Shown here in pieces: positions 40,943-48,947 of a stretch of DNA of 64,000 nt. The position numbers were made by a program, and so were the translations under genes. A model generated the notes under the pieces. That model was not told the origin of the DNA. It worked only from the letters and a program-made list of their open reading frames with translations, and ran no database searches. Source of the stretch: Streptomyces sp. CC208A. GTDB lineage: Bacteria > Actinomycetota > Actinomycetes > Streptomycetales > Streptomycetaceae. Position 1 is the stretch's first letter, and each line of letters begins with the position of its first letter. The DNA is taken from positions 83,096-147,095 of the forward strand of contig NZ_JASCXN010000016.1 of the NCBI RefSeq assembly GCF_030010625.1, given 5' to 3'.

Positions 40943-42382
40943 TCAGCCGCCGAACGCCCCCGGGTGGATCTGCTCCCGCGCCGCCACGTACTGCTGACGC
41001 ACCGCCTGCCCCACCGCCAGCTCCTCGCCCGGCTCCAGGACCTGCGCGGCGGCGCCCTGCCAGGCCGGGGGAGCGGACGGGGAGAGCGTGCCGCGGGCCA
41101 CGCCGAGCGCCCAGGCGGCCTGCCGGGCCGCGCCGAGCGCCGCGTACTCGGCCGGCTGGGGTACGACGACCTGCGCGCCGAACAGCGAGGGCGCCAGGGC
41201 CTGCACGGCGGGCAGCGAGGCCGCGGCGCCGAGCAGGAAGATCCGCCGGACCTCCACCCCGCGCCCGCGCACCACGTCCAGGGCGTCGCCGAGCCCGCAC
41301 AGCATGCCCTCGAAGGCGGCCCGCGCCAGGTGCTCGGGCTTCATCGACTCGCGGCGAAGCCCGGTGAGGGTGCCGGCGGTGTGCGGCAGGTGCGGCGTCC
41401 GCTCGCCCTCCAGATAGGGGAGGAGCACGAGCCCGGAGGAGCCGGGTGTGGACTTCAGGGCGAGCGCGGACAGCTCGTCGAGGGACTCCGCGCCCAGCAT
41501 CTCGGCGGTGCCGCGCAGGGTGCGGACGGCGTTGGTGACGGAGACCACCGGCAGGTGCATGCCGGTGGCGTCGGCGTAGGAGGTGATCGTGGACCCGGGC
41601 TCGGCGAGGGCCTCGTGGTGGACGGCCATCACGGAGCCGGAGGCGCCGAGCGAGACGACCGCGTCGCCGACGCCGAGCCCCAGGCCGAAGGCGGCGGCCA
41701 TGGTCTCGCCGGTGCCGGCCGAGATCAGCAGCCCCTCGGGCGTGGTCCCGGCGGGCTCGGCGGGGCCGAGGACCTCGGGCAGCTCGACGGCGTGCCCGAG
41801 CGCCAGCTCGACGAGATCGGGCCGGTAGGCGCCGGTGCGGGCGGACCAGTAGCCGGTGGCGGAGGCGGCGCCCCGGTCGGTGGTGCGGCGGGCGGGCCGG
41901 CCGAGGAGCTGCCAGACCAGCCAGTCGTGCGGCTGGAGGACGGCGGCGATCCGCTGGGCGTGCTCGGGCTCCGTACGGGCCAGCCAGCGCAGCTTCGCGA
42001 CCGGCAGCACGGCCTGCGGGACGGTCCCGACGGCCTCGGCCCAGGCCTCGCGCCCGCCGAGGGCCTCGACGAGGTCGGCGGCCGCGACCTGCCCCCGCTT
42101 GTCGTTGCCGACGAGCGCGGGCCGCACGAGTCCGCCCTGGGCGTCGAGCGGGACGACGCCGTGCGCCTGCGCGGAGACGCCGATGGCCTCCACGCCTTCG
42201 AGGAGCCCGCCGGTGGCGGCCTCCCCGAGCGAGAGCAGCCAGCTCTGCGGGTCGACGTCGGTGGCCTTGGCGTCGACCGGGTGCGGGGCATGCCCCTGCC
42301 TCAGCACGGCGCCCGTGTCCGTGTCACAGACGACGATGCGCGTGGCGTCCGAAGAGCTGTCGAGTCCGGCGACTATCCCCAT
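40943..42382 (-). CDS. FGGY-family carbohydrate kinase, xylulokinase-like
   Basis: The 479-residue sugar kinase with the actin-like ATPase fold starts MGIVAGLDSSSDATRIVVCD (phosphate 1 motif). Substrate-side segments include GVSAQAHGVVPLDAQGGLVR and NDKRGQ, in which the usual xylulokinase W.D motif is changed. The ADP-binding half shows VSLGASGSVMAVHH and LPYLEGERTPHLP, and IFLLGAAASLPAVQALAP is the adenosine motif. Most similar in layout to xylulokinases (XylB), but no isomerase or xylose transporter is near, so the sugar is uncertain. Confidence 0.85.
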   Translation of the reverse strand: MGIVAGLDSSSDATRIVVCDTDTGAVLRQGHAPHPVDAKATDVDPQSWLLSLGEAATGGLLEGVEAIGVSAQAHGVVPLDAQGGLVRPALVGNDKRGQVAAADLVEALGGREAWAEAVGTVPQAVLPVAKLRWLARTEPEHAQRIAAVLQPHDWLVWQLLGRPARRTTDRGAASATGYWSARTGAYRPDLVELALGHAVELPEVLGPAEPAGTTPEGLLISAGTGETMAAAFGLGLGVGDAVVSLGASGSVMAVHHEALAEPGSTITSYADATGMHLPVVSVTNAVRTLRGTAEMLGAESLDELSALALKSTPGSSGLVLLPYLEGERTPHLPHTAGTLTGLRRESMKPEHLARAAFEGMLCGLGDALDVVRGRGVEVRRIFLLGAAASLPAVQALAPSLFGAQVVVPQPAEYAALGAARQAAWALGVARGTLSPSAPPAWQGAAAQVLEPGEELAVGQAVRQQYVAAREQIHPGAFGG

Positions 42383-42418
42383 GGCACCCGATTCTGCCCC
42401 ACGCGGGCCGTCTCCGGG

Positions 42419-42733
42419 TCAGGTGTTGCTGGTCCCCCAGTCGTCGTCCTCGGCGACCTGCCCGTTGGCGTGGGCGCGTCCGCGCAGGGCGGACACCCGT
42501 TCGGCCACGGCGGCCGGCAGATGGTCGCCCACCTTGTCGCCGACCACGTGCGCCGCCTTCCCCGCGTACTGCCGCCCCGTCTGCGCGGCGGACTCGGCGG
42601 CGTTCCGCACGGCGGGGTTCTCCGCGAACCCCTTGGCGGCCTTCTTCATCCGCTCGTACCGCTCCCGCCCCGCACGCGTCCCGATCACGTAACCGAGCGC
42701 GAGACCCACGGCGAACGTCAGCTTGTACCGCAC
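42419..42733 (-). CDS. YtxH-like small membrane-associated protein
   Basis: The 104-residue protein starts at GTG (MRYKLTFAVGLALGYVIGTR). One N-terminal hydrophobic segment contains the glycine-rich GYVIGTRAGRERYERMKKAA typical of YtxH/GvpP-like proteins. An amphipathic helical middle (NAAESAAQTGRQYAGKAAHV) and an acidic tail (AEDDDWGTSNT) follow. It is probably membrane-associated; no enzymatic motif is present. Function unknown, possibly envelope stress related. It is 36 bp downstream of the divergent end of the kinase gene region and reads away from the tRNA cluster. Confidence 0.75.
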   Translation of the reverse strand: MRYKLTFAVGLALGYVIGTRAGRERYERMKKAAKGFAENPAVRNAAESAAQTGRQYAGKAAHVVGDKVGDHLPAAVAERVSALRGRAHANGQVAEDDDWGTSNT

Positions 42734-42867
42734 GCTGCGATCCTTCCCTGGAAGGTCCGGGGGTACCGATTGGCGGAGCACCCCCCTGCTTGCGCTAATG
42801 TATGTCTCGCAGCGAGCGCCCGCCGCCCGGGAAGACCCGGGCAGGACCGTTCGGTGCAACGCAGCAA

Positions 42868-42940
42868 TCCCCTGTAGCTCAATTGGCAGAGCAGCCGGCT
42901 GTTAACCGGCAGGTTACTGGTTCGAGTCCAGTCGGGGGAG
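42868..42940 (+). tRNA. tRNA-Asn (anticodon GTT)
   Basis: The 73-nt cloverleaf has acceptor TCCCCTG/CGGGGGA, D-arm GCTCAATTGGCAGAGC, anticodon stem GCCGG/CCGGC with loop CTGTTAA (anticodon GTT at 42901-42903), T-arm CTGGTTCGAGTCCAG and discriminator G. CCA is not encoded. A -10-like TAATGT lies at 42796-42801. Confidence 0.97.
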
Positions 42941-42945
42941 CGCGA

Positions 42946-43018
42946 TCCCCTGTAGCTCAATTGGCAGAGCATTCGGCTGTTAACCGGAGGGTTACTGGTT
43001 CGAGTCCAGTCGGGGGAG
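42946..43018 (+). tRNA. tRNA-Asn (anticodon GTT), second copy
   Basis: A near-identical copy 5 bp downstream of the first. Differences are confined to the anticodon stem, which is TTCGG/CCGGA with a T-G wobble, and the first base of the variable loop. The anticodon loop CTGTTAA and acceptor are unchanged. Probably co-transcribed with the first copy and ended by the hairpin at 43023. Confidence 0.97.
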
Positions 43019-43022
43019 CAGA

Positions 43023-43054
43023 GCGAAAGAGGACCCTCAGGGGTCCTCTTTCGC
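43023..43054 (+). terminator. Terminator of the tRNA-Asn pair
   Basis: A 14-bp stem GCGAAAGAGGACCC (43023-43036)/GGGTCCTCTTTCGC (43041-43054) with loop TCAG is followed by GTTT. Confidence 0.9.
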
Positions 43055-43225
43055 GTTTCCGCCGCTTCCCTTCGTATTCCTTCACGTTTCCGGGAACCAT
43101 CCGCCCCCGCCCGAGGTCTTCATGGTCGAGCAGAGCCGATCACACCGATCACCTGGAGCAGGAGATCGTATGAGCGGCTATGCTGCGGCAGGACGGCGCG
43201 CACACTTGTACGCGCGTCGGTGCCA

Positions 43226-43299
43226 GGGGCGGTAGCTCAGCCGGTTAGAGCAGCGGACTCATAATCCGTCGGCCGTGGGTTCGAGTCCCACCCGCCCCA
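43226..43299 (+). tRNA. tRNA with CAT anticodon (elongator Met, or Ile2)
   Basis: The 74-nt cloverleaf has acceptor GGGGCGG/CCGCCCC, D-arm GCTCAGCCGGTTAGAGC, anticodon stem GCGGA/TCCGT with a G-T pair, loop CTCATAA (anticodon CAT), T-arm GTGGGTTCGAGTCCCAC and discriminator A. A three-base-pair-initiator anticodon stem (GGG/CCC) is absent, so it is not initiator Met. From sequence alone, elongator Met and the lysidine-modified tRNA-Ile2 cannot be separated. A -10-like TATGCT lies about 43 bp upstream. Its 3' end is the attachment site for the island to the right. Confidence 0.93.
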
Positions 43300-43301
43300 C
43301 A
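43276..43301. other. Left attachment site (tRNA 3' end)
   Basis: The 26 bp from the T-arm of the CAT tRNA through 2 bases past its end recur exactly at 48922-48947. This copy is inside the intact tRNA, as expected when an element re-supplies the tRNA 3' end on integration. Confidence 0.85.
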
Positions 43302-43321
43302 GAAGAAAAACGATCTGACCT

Positions 43322-43351
43322 GCGGAAACGCCCCTGAGGGGGTGTTTCCGC
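43322..43351 (+). terminator. Hairpin after the CAT tRNA
   Basis: GCGGAAAC (43322-43329) pairs with GTTTCCGC (43344-43351), extended inward by a G-T pair and CCCC/GGGG around loop TGAG. There is no T run. It would stop the tRNA transcript. Confidence 0.75.
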
Positions 43352-43639
43352 GTGTGGCGATCGCCTCGCATCGGTGTGGCGAAACGGGCGCCCTTGACCC
43401 GCCTGGGCGGCCCTTACCTTTTTGACCTGCGGTTTTGAGTGAAGCGTGGATGTGGGGCCATGTCGATGATCCCACACCGATCCCACGGCTCCTGCGTGTG
43501 ACGCGCCGCACACAGCTCCGAATTCTGTGCCCTGTCGGCGTCTCATGTGTCAGATGGCCGGAGGCTTGCTGACAGGGATCCCTCGTCGAGCGGCCGGCCC
43601 GGAGCCACCGAGTGGCCGGAGCCGGACATCGTCGCGCCG

Positions 43640-43870
43640 ACGCCCCCCGACCGAGGGGACGAGCTCACCCGCGATCACGTCAGCCGGTGGATCCTGGACC
43701 TCCAGGACGGGGAGGCCGGTCCCCCTGCATCCGGGCACGGAGCGCCGTGAGTACGCGGCGAAGACGATCGCCGAACTCCACGGCCTGCTCTGCGGCATTC
43801 TCCAGTCGGCCGTGGACGCCGACCCATCCCTCCGTGACCCGAACCCCTGCGCGCACACCAGACCCGTGAC
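43640..43870 (+). pseudogene. Tyrosine integrase relic (core-binding domain fragment, frameshifted)
   Basis: Two adjacent plus-strand frames carry consecutive parts of an integrase N-terminal SAM-like domain. First comes DELTRDHVSRWILDLQDGEAG (about 43658-43720), with a stop soon after. Then, one frame over, come EYAAKTIAELHGLLCGILQS and AVDADPSLRDPNPCAHTR (43748-43863). The second part resembles the helix pair in actinobacterial phage/ICE integrases (KTI-n3-H-n-LL, then AV..DPS.R.NPC). The catalytic domain with Arg-His-Arg-Tyr is not found downstream, so this is a dead fragment. The rest of 43302-44022 holds no other recognisable gene. Confidence 0.6.
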
Positions 43871-44022
43871 CTGCGACTTCACGATGCACAGGGCTCAGCG
43901 GTCGTCAGGCCCGCCGCTGACCTTGACCCGGCAGCTGTTCGTCCAGGCGCTGGGCGGTCAGCGGCGGGTGTCCTTGGTGATGAAGATCGTCGGTCAGCGG
44001 GCTGGATCTCCGGCATCGCCCG

Positions 44023-45501
44023 CTACGCTCCGGCTGACGTCCCCGCGTCCCTGTGTGGACGGGTGTCCGAGCGGCGATTCTCTGCCGCACCCAGGGCACC
44101 CGTCTCACGGTTGGTCAGGAATTGGAGTGCGAGCGCGCCCACGCACAGCAGCGCGCCCAGCCCCCAGATCGTCAGATAGGCGGAGAGTGCAGGGACGCTC
44201 GTACCGCTGACGACCAGGGAGCCGAGGACGACGGCCGAGCCCGCGCCCGCGACGCTGCCGCCCAGGGTCTTGAGGTTGTTGTAGACGGCGGTCGCGCTGG
44301 CCGTCCGGTCCGGGGTGCTGCGTTCCACGATCAGCGTGGGCAGGCCGCCCAAGGCCAGGCCCATGCCGAAGCCGGAGACGGCGGAGGCCAGGACGAACAG
44401 CAGCAGCGTGGCGTGGCCGGCCATCAGTCCCACATTCCCGGCGGCCATCAGTGCGAAGGCGAGCAGCAGGACACGGCGGTAGCCGGTACGGGCCGCCACC
44501 CGGGCCACCAGGCTCGCCCCGGCGAAGGCCAGGACGTGCGGCACCCCGCCCCACAGGCTGATCTCCCAGGTCTTGAGCCCGAAACCGTACTCCTCGTCGC
44601 CCTTCGACGCGGCGACGTACGAGATGGCGACCGCCTGCCCACCCAGCATGATGGCGCCGAAGGCGAACCCCGAGACGTAGTACGGCGCGGACCGGGGGTG
44701 AGCCACGGCCCGGACGTCGACCAGGGCGTGCGGCCGGTCCCGTTCGAGCCGGACCCACCAGGCGAGCAGGGACAGGGAGAGCACGAGGCCGCCCAGGGTG
44801 AGCGGCGAGGTCCAGCCCCACGCCCGGCTGCGTGCCATCGTGCCGAGGAACAGCAGCAGCGCCAGGCCGAGCAGGGCTGCCCCCGTCCAGTCCATCCGGC
44901 CGGGCGCGCGCGTCCGGGACTCGGGGATCGCGCAGTACGAGAGGGCCGCACAGGCGCACGCGATCGCGGCGAGGACGAGGAGCGTCGCCTGGACGCCGCC
45001 GGTGAGTGCGAGCAGGGGGCCGGCCAGGCCGTGGCCGAGGAGCGAGCCGAGGGTGAGTGCGCCGACGAGCAGCGCCACCGCGCGCCGCGCGCCCTCGACG
45101 TCGAGCCGGTCGCGTACGAGACCGATCTCCAGCGGCAGCAGCGCCGCCAGGGGGCCCATGAGAGCCCGGCCCACCAGCAGCACCGTCAGATTCGGTGCGA
45201 GGGCCACCAGGACAGTGCCCGCCGCGATGCAGACCAGCGCGATCCGGACCAGTCGGCGGTGTCCGTACAGATCGCCGAGGCGCCCGAACACCGGCACGCC
45301 CACCGCGGCGGCCAGGAACTGGACCGCCATGTACCACTGCGCCTGCGAGGCGCTGATGGACTGCCAGTCCTGCACGGCGGGCACCAGCGCCGGGCCCGAC
45401 CCCTGGAGGAGGCCGCTGACCAGCTCGAAGCCGACCAGCAGACCGACGACGGCGCCGACCCGGGGCGCCGCCCCCTCCTTCGTCCCGTCAGGCGCTCTCA
45501 T
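44023..45501 (-). CDS. MFS transporter in the tRNA island (DHA2-like)
   Basis: The 492-residue protein has about 14 hydrophobic segments. After the second helix is the motif FGRLGDLYGHRRLVRIALV, and the fifth helix contains LLGHGLAGPLLALTGG. The start MRAPDGTKEG overlaps the stop of the amidohydrolase gene by 4 bp (ATGA), so the two proteins are made together. The pairing with an amidohydrolase suggests movement of an acylated or conjugated amino acid, or of its product. Direction of transport cannot be read from sequence. The C-terminal tail after the last helix is hydrophilic. Confidence 0.9.
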   Translation of the reverse strand: MRAPDGTKEGAAPRVGAVVGLLVGFELVSGLLQGSGPALVPAVQDWQSISASQAQWYMAVQFLAAAVGVPVFGRLGDLYGHRRLVRIALVCIAAGTVLVALAPNLTVLLVGRALMGPLAALLPLEIGLVRDRLDVEGARRAVALLVGALTLGSLLGHGLAGPLLALTGGVQATLLVLAAIACACAALSYCAIPESRTRAPGRMDWTGAALLGLALLLFLGTMARSRAWGWTSPLTLGGLVLSLSLLAWWVRLERDRPHALVDVRAVAHPRSAPYYVSGFAFGAIMLGGQAVAISYVAASKGDEEYGFGLKTWEISLWGGVPHVLAFAGASLVARVAARTGYRRVLLLAFALMAAGNVGLMAGHATLLLFVLASAVSGFGMGLALGGLPTLIVERSTPDRTASATAVYNNLKTLGGSVAGAGSAVVLGSLVVSGTSVPALSAYLTIWGLGALLCVGALALQFLTNRETGALGAAENRRSDTRPHRDAGTSAGA

Positions 45502-46700
45502 GCGGACGCCCCTGCGGCGAGCCGCCGCTCCGCGAGCTCGGCGAGCAGCGCCGCCTGGCGGTGGAGCACCCGGTCGTCGAACACGGCCCGCGGGGAGTGG
45601 TTCTGCGGCGCCTTCTCCACGTCCACGCCCTCGGGTGCCGCGCCGACCATCAGCATCGCGCCGGGCACCTCGTTCAGCACCAGGGAGAAGTCCTCCGAAC
45701 CGTTGGCGGGCTGCGGGGCGTGCCACACCTCGCCCGCGCCGAACAGGTCGCGTGCCGTCTCCAGTGCGAACTCCGTCGCGGCCGGCTCGTTGACCGTGAC
45801 CGGGTAGAGCATCTGGTACTCCACCTCCGCCTCCAGGCCGTGCGCGGCCGCGATCCCGCGCACCAGCCGCGGCAGCCCCTGCGCCAGCCGCTCGTGGTTG
45901 GCCTCCGAGTAGCTGCGTACGGTCGCCTCGAACTCGGCCGTGTCCGGGATGACGTTCTGCTGCGTACCGGCGTGCAGCCGTCCGACGGTCACCACCACCG
46001 GGTCGAAGATGTCGAAGGTGCGCGTCACCCAGTTCTGCAGCGCGGTCACCATCTCGCAGACCGCGGGCACCGGGTCCTTGGCGTGGTGCGGAGCCGATCC
46101 GTGCCCTCCCTCACCGCGCACCGTCACCCGCAGGACGTCGGACGCGGTCATGACGGTGCCGGGCCGGGACGCGACCCAGCCGCCCGGCAGCCGGTTGGCC
46201 GACACGTGGAGCGCGAAGGCCGCGTCGAGCGGCTTGCCCGCCGTGGACAGGACACCCTCGTCGATCATCGCGCCCGCGCCGTTGTGTCCCTCCTCGCCGG
46301 GCTGGAACATGAACACCACGTCGCCCTGCAGGCTCTCCCTGCGGTCCGCGAGCAGCGTCGCCGCGCCGACGAGTCCGGCGGTGTGCAGATCGTGCCCGCA
46401 GCCGTGCATCCGGCCCGGGACCTCGGAGGCGTACTCCACCCCGGTGAGCTCGTCCACCGGCAGCGCGTCCATGTCGCCGCGCAGCAGGACCGCCCCGCCC
46501 GGGCGGCCACCCCGCAGCACGGCCGTGACGGAGGACAGCTCCCGGCCGAGCGTGATCTCGAGCGGGAGACCGTCGAGCGCGGAGAGGACCTTCTCCTGCG
46601 TACGCGGCAGCCGCAGACCGAGCTCCGGCTCGCGGTGGAGCGAGCGGCGCAGCCGCACGAGATCGGGCTGCAGTTCCCTGGCGCGTTCCAGTACGGACAT
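45498..46700 (-). CDS. M20-family amidohydrolase (hippurate / N-acyl amino acid hydrolase type)
   Basis: The 400-residue enzyme belongs to M20D. LHREPELGLRLPRTQEKV is the N-terminal signature. The metal site includes LLRGDMDALPV (75-80 region), MHGCGHDLHTA (98-106) and the Glu pair in QPGEEGHNGA (136-137). A dimerisation domain (VRGEGGHGSAPHHAKDP) and the last metal His region (GSEDFS, then APQNHSPRAVFDD) follow. It cleaves amide bonds in N-acyl or conjugated amino acids; candidate substrates include hippurate-like or indole-acetyl amino acids. It starts after AGGAGG. It is divergent from the Lrp/AsnC-type regulator and upstream of the MFS gene in one operon. Confidence 0.92.
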   Translation of the reverse strand: MSVLERARELQPDLVRLRRSLHREPELGLRLPRTQEKVLSALDGLPLEITLGRELSSVTAVLRGGRPGGAVLLRGDMDALPVDELTGVEYASEVPGRMHGCGHDLHTAGLVGAATLLADRRESLQGDVVFMFQPGEEGHNGAGAMIDEGVLSTAGKPLDAAFALHVSANRLPGGWVASRPGTVMTASDVLRVTVRGEGGHGSAPHHAKDPVPAVCEMVTALQNWVTRTFDIFDPVVVTVGRLHAGTQQNVIPDTAEFEATVRSYSEANHERLAQGLPRLVRGIAAAHGLEAEVEYQMLYPVTVNEPAATEFALETARDLFGAGEVWHAPQPANGSEDFSLVLNEVPGAMLMVGAAPEGVDVEKAPQNHSPRAVFDDRVLHRQAALLAELAERRLAAGASA

Positions 46701-46804
46701 GCGGTGTCGACCTCCTGTTACGGTTCCGGCTTTCGGTGGGGCAAGATTGAAGTGCTCACCATCCCGATGGCTCGGAATCGCAGGAAACACGCAAGGGGCT
46801 CCGA

Positions 46805-47866
46805 ATGGCGCAGCATTCCGCGCACCAGGCGGTACGGGCGCTCGACGACGTCGACCAGGCCCTGGTCCACGCCCTGCAGATCGCCCCACGGGCCGGATGG
46901 AACGAGATCGGCGCCGTACTCGGCCTCGACGCCGTGACCGTGGCACGACGCTGGTACCGGCTCACCGAAGCCGGCGCCGCCTGGATCAGCTGCTCCCCGT
47001 CGCCCGCCCTCGCCTCGGCGGGACAAGGACTGCTCGCCTTCGTCGAAGTGGACTGCGTCAACGGCAGCCTGCTGACCGTGGCCCAGGCCCTCGCCCGGCT
47101 GCCCCACGTCACCGCCGTCGAGCACGTCAGCGGAGACCGCGACCTGCTGCTCACCGTGATGGCACCGGACCTCGCGGCACTCACCCACTGGATGACCCAC
47201 GGCATAGGCGCCATGCCCGGCGTCGTCGCCAGCCGCACCCACCTCGCCAGCACCGTCTACACGGAAGGCAGCCGCTGGCGGCTGCGCGCCCTCGACCGCA
47301 TGCAGATCGCCCGCCTCGCCGACACCGAAACCGCCCGCACCGGGGCACCCGTCTTCCCGCTCACCGACCTGGACCACGCCCTCATCGCCGCCCTCTCCAT
47401 GAACGGCCGGGCCACCTACCGCGCGCTCGCCGACGCCTGCGGGGCGAGCTCGGACACGGTCCGTCGACGACTCGGCCGGCTCTTTGCCGCCGGCATGCTC
47501 CAGACCCGCTGCGAGGTCGCACGCCCCCTGTCGCAGTGGCCGGTGACCGTGATCCAGTGGGGGCGCGCGGCCGCCGGGGAGTTGGAACGTGTCTCGCGCG
47601 GAGTCACCGGGGCCCGGGAGGTACGGCTGTGCGCCGGCATCACCGGCCGGAACAACGTCCTCATCATCGCCTGGGTGAAGTCCCTCACCGACGTGCAGCG
47701 CTTCGAGGTACGACTCGCCCAGCGCGTCCCCGGCCTGGAGATCACCGACCGGGCCGTGGCCCTGTGGCCGCTGAAGCTCAGCGGCCATCTCCTCGACGAA
47801 CAGGGCTACCGCATCGGCGGCGTCCCCCTGGACGTTCGCACGGCCGGAGCGAGTACCCGGGCCTAG
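46805..47866 (+). CDS. Lrp/AsnC-family regulator with two HTH-ligand units
   Basis: The 353-residue protein is about twice the size of classical Lrp. It reads as two Lrp-like halves: HTH 1 at residues about 13-60 (LDDVDQALVHALQIAPRAGW, then IGAVLGLDAVTVARRWYRL) followed by a RAM-like domain, and HTH 2 at about 187-235 (LTDLDHALIAALSMNGRATY, then CGASSDTVRRRLGRLFAAGM) with a second effector domain. It is divergent from the amidohydrolase-MFS operon with a 104-bp gap. It probably senses the amino acid or conjugate handled by that operon. Confidence 0.9.
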   Translation: MAQHSAHQAVRALDDVDQALVHALQIAPRAGWNEIGAVLGLDAVTVARRWYRLTEAGAAWISCSPSPALASAGQGLLAFVEVDCVNGSLLTVAQALARLPHVTAVEHVSGDRDLLLTVMAPDLAALTHWMTHGIGAMPGVVASRTHLASTVYTEGSRWRLRALDRMQIARLADTETARTGAPVFPLTDLDHALIAALSMNGRATYRALADACGASSDTVRRRLGRLFAAGMLQTRCEVARPLSQWPVTVIQWGRAAAGELERVSRGVTGAREVRLCAGITGRNNVLIIAWVKSLTDVQRFEVRLAQRVPGLEITDRAVALWPLKLSGHLLDEQGYRIGGVPLDVRTAGASTRA

Positions 47867-48087
47867 GCGAGAAGGCCGGGGCGCGCGCTGTTCACCCCGC
47901 GCGGTACGAGCGGGCGGTTTCGGGGGCCGATGACAGCGGAACGTGAGGGTCGAACCTCAGGGTGGGATCGGCGGCGATCCTGCCAGGCTCGCGGTCCTCG
48001 AACCCGGGTGCCTTCGGGACGCCGGCGACGCTCGCTGCCGGCGCGTGGTTCGACCGTATTCTGGGAGGCGACGGGAAGGAGTCGTTG

Positions 48088-48639
48088 ATGAGCGTCGAGG
48101 CGATCATGCACACCGAGTTCCCCGAGGGATACACGGTCTTCTTCGGTGCCGACGGGAAGGTGATCATGACCCCGCAGAGCCTGGAGCACTCCAGCACGAT
48201 CCGCTCCATGCAGATCGACACGCTCGCTCTGGGACGTCACGCCAAGGTGACCTCCGACGTGTACATCGACTTCCCCGCCGACGAGAACTCCGCCCCCGAT
48301 CTCGCGATCCTCCGCGAGGACGCGCAGAAGCAGGGCAAGCGCTACAGCTTCGAGGACGTCCTGCTGATCGCGGAGGTGGTGTCCGTCTCCTCGGCGCGCA
48401 AGGACTACGACGACTGCACCGCCAAGTACGGCCGCTACGGCATCCCCGTCTACCTGGTGGTGGACCCCTACGCGGCGGAGGTCGTCGTCCACACCCAGCC
48501 CACCGGCACCGGCTACATCGCGGCGCACACGCACCAGTACGGCACCGGCAAGCTCCCCGTCGACCTGGCCGACGGACGCACCTTCACCCTCGACCTGGAC
48601 GAGCTGCCCCGGCCCGAACCTGAGACCGGCGCGCGCTGA
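48088..48639 (+). CDS. Uma2-family (DUF820) PD-(D/E)XK nuclease-like protein
   Basis: The 183-residue protein starts MSVEAIMHTEFPEGYTVF after GGGAAGGAG. Core elements are VYIDFPADENSAPDLAIL, with the PD of the nuclease site, then LLIAEVVSVSSARKDYDDCT with the conserved Glu, and YGIPVYLVVDPYAAEVVVH. The family is very common in cyanobacteria and Streptomyces, and its biological role is poorly known. It is the gene closest to the right attachment site and stands alone. Confidence 0.88.
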   Translation: MSVEAIMHTEFPEGYTVFFGADGKVIMTPQSLEHSSTIRSMQIDTLALGRHAKVTSDVYIDFPADENSAPDLAILREDAQKQGKRYSFEDVLLIAEVVSVSSARKDYDDCTAKYGRYGIPVYLVVDPYAAEVVVHTQPTGTGYIAAHTHQYGTGKLPVDLADGRTFTLDLDELPRPEPETGAR

Positions 48640-48921
48640 CCGGCCCGCCGCCGCGGCAGACAGATCACGTAGCGTGACCGCTCGGGCCGAGTGCACCTGG
48701 CTAACGCGTGGACGACTCGTAGCGGCCCACGCAGTGTTGGTGGGACCGCAGGCGGGCAGGGCCGTCCGGGGATCAGCGGGAGTGCGGGGCGTGGCGGCAG
48801 CGGTGTGGCGAACGTCTAACGGCCCCCGATCGAGCCGGATCGAGAGGGGACGCAGCCGGATGGACTCGGATGGATATGTCCGGCCCTGTGGCATCTTCGC
48901 AGGTGAGACGCGTCACTGAAA
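48640..48921. other. Gene-free stretch before the right attachment site
   Basis: No gene is supported. A short open frame (48674-48919) ends just before the repeat, and its composition is not convincing. CGATCGAGCCGGATCGAG near 48827-48844 is a small direct repeat of GATCGAG. An attachment-site arm region would be expected here if the element was once active. Confidence 0.4.
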
Positions 48922-48947
48922 TGGGTTCGAGTCCCACCCGCCCCACA
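48922..48947. other. Right attachment site (26-bp copy of the tRNA 3' end)
   Basis: It is identical to 43276-43301. Beyond it, AGGAAAAATCATTCTGACC is a looser match to GAAGAAAAACGATCTGACC after the tRNA, so the duplication may originally have been longer. Confidence 0.85.

Larger units (their letters stand above)
43302..48947. mobile_element. tRNA-borne genomic island of 5.6 kb, without an intact integrase
   Basis: The interval is bounded by the CAT tRNA and a perfect 26-bp copy of its 3' end. Inside are a frameshifted tyrosine integrase relic, an MFS transporter, an M20 amidohydrolase, an Lrp/AsnC-type regulator and a Uma2-type nuclease. No intact recombinase, excisionase or transfer gene is seen, so the island appears immobile and partly decayed. 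Confidence 0.75.

Noticed and set aside
43259..43546. Minus-strand frame across the CAT tRNA (ending in VGLEPTADGL)
   Set aside because: Translations containing GLEPTADGL are the usual shadow of a reverse-read tRNA T-arm. No independent support.
44023..48639. Actinomycete integrative conjugative element
   Set aside because: No replication, FtsK-like transfer, excisionase or intact integrase gene lies between the attachment sites. It is better called a decayed island.
48674..48919. 81-codon plus-strand frame just left of the right attachment site
   Set aside because: It was considered as an integrase C-terminus or excisionase. No catalytic motif or helix-turn-helix is seen and codon bias is poor.
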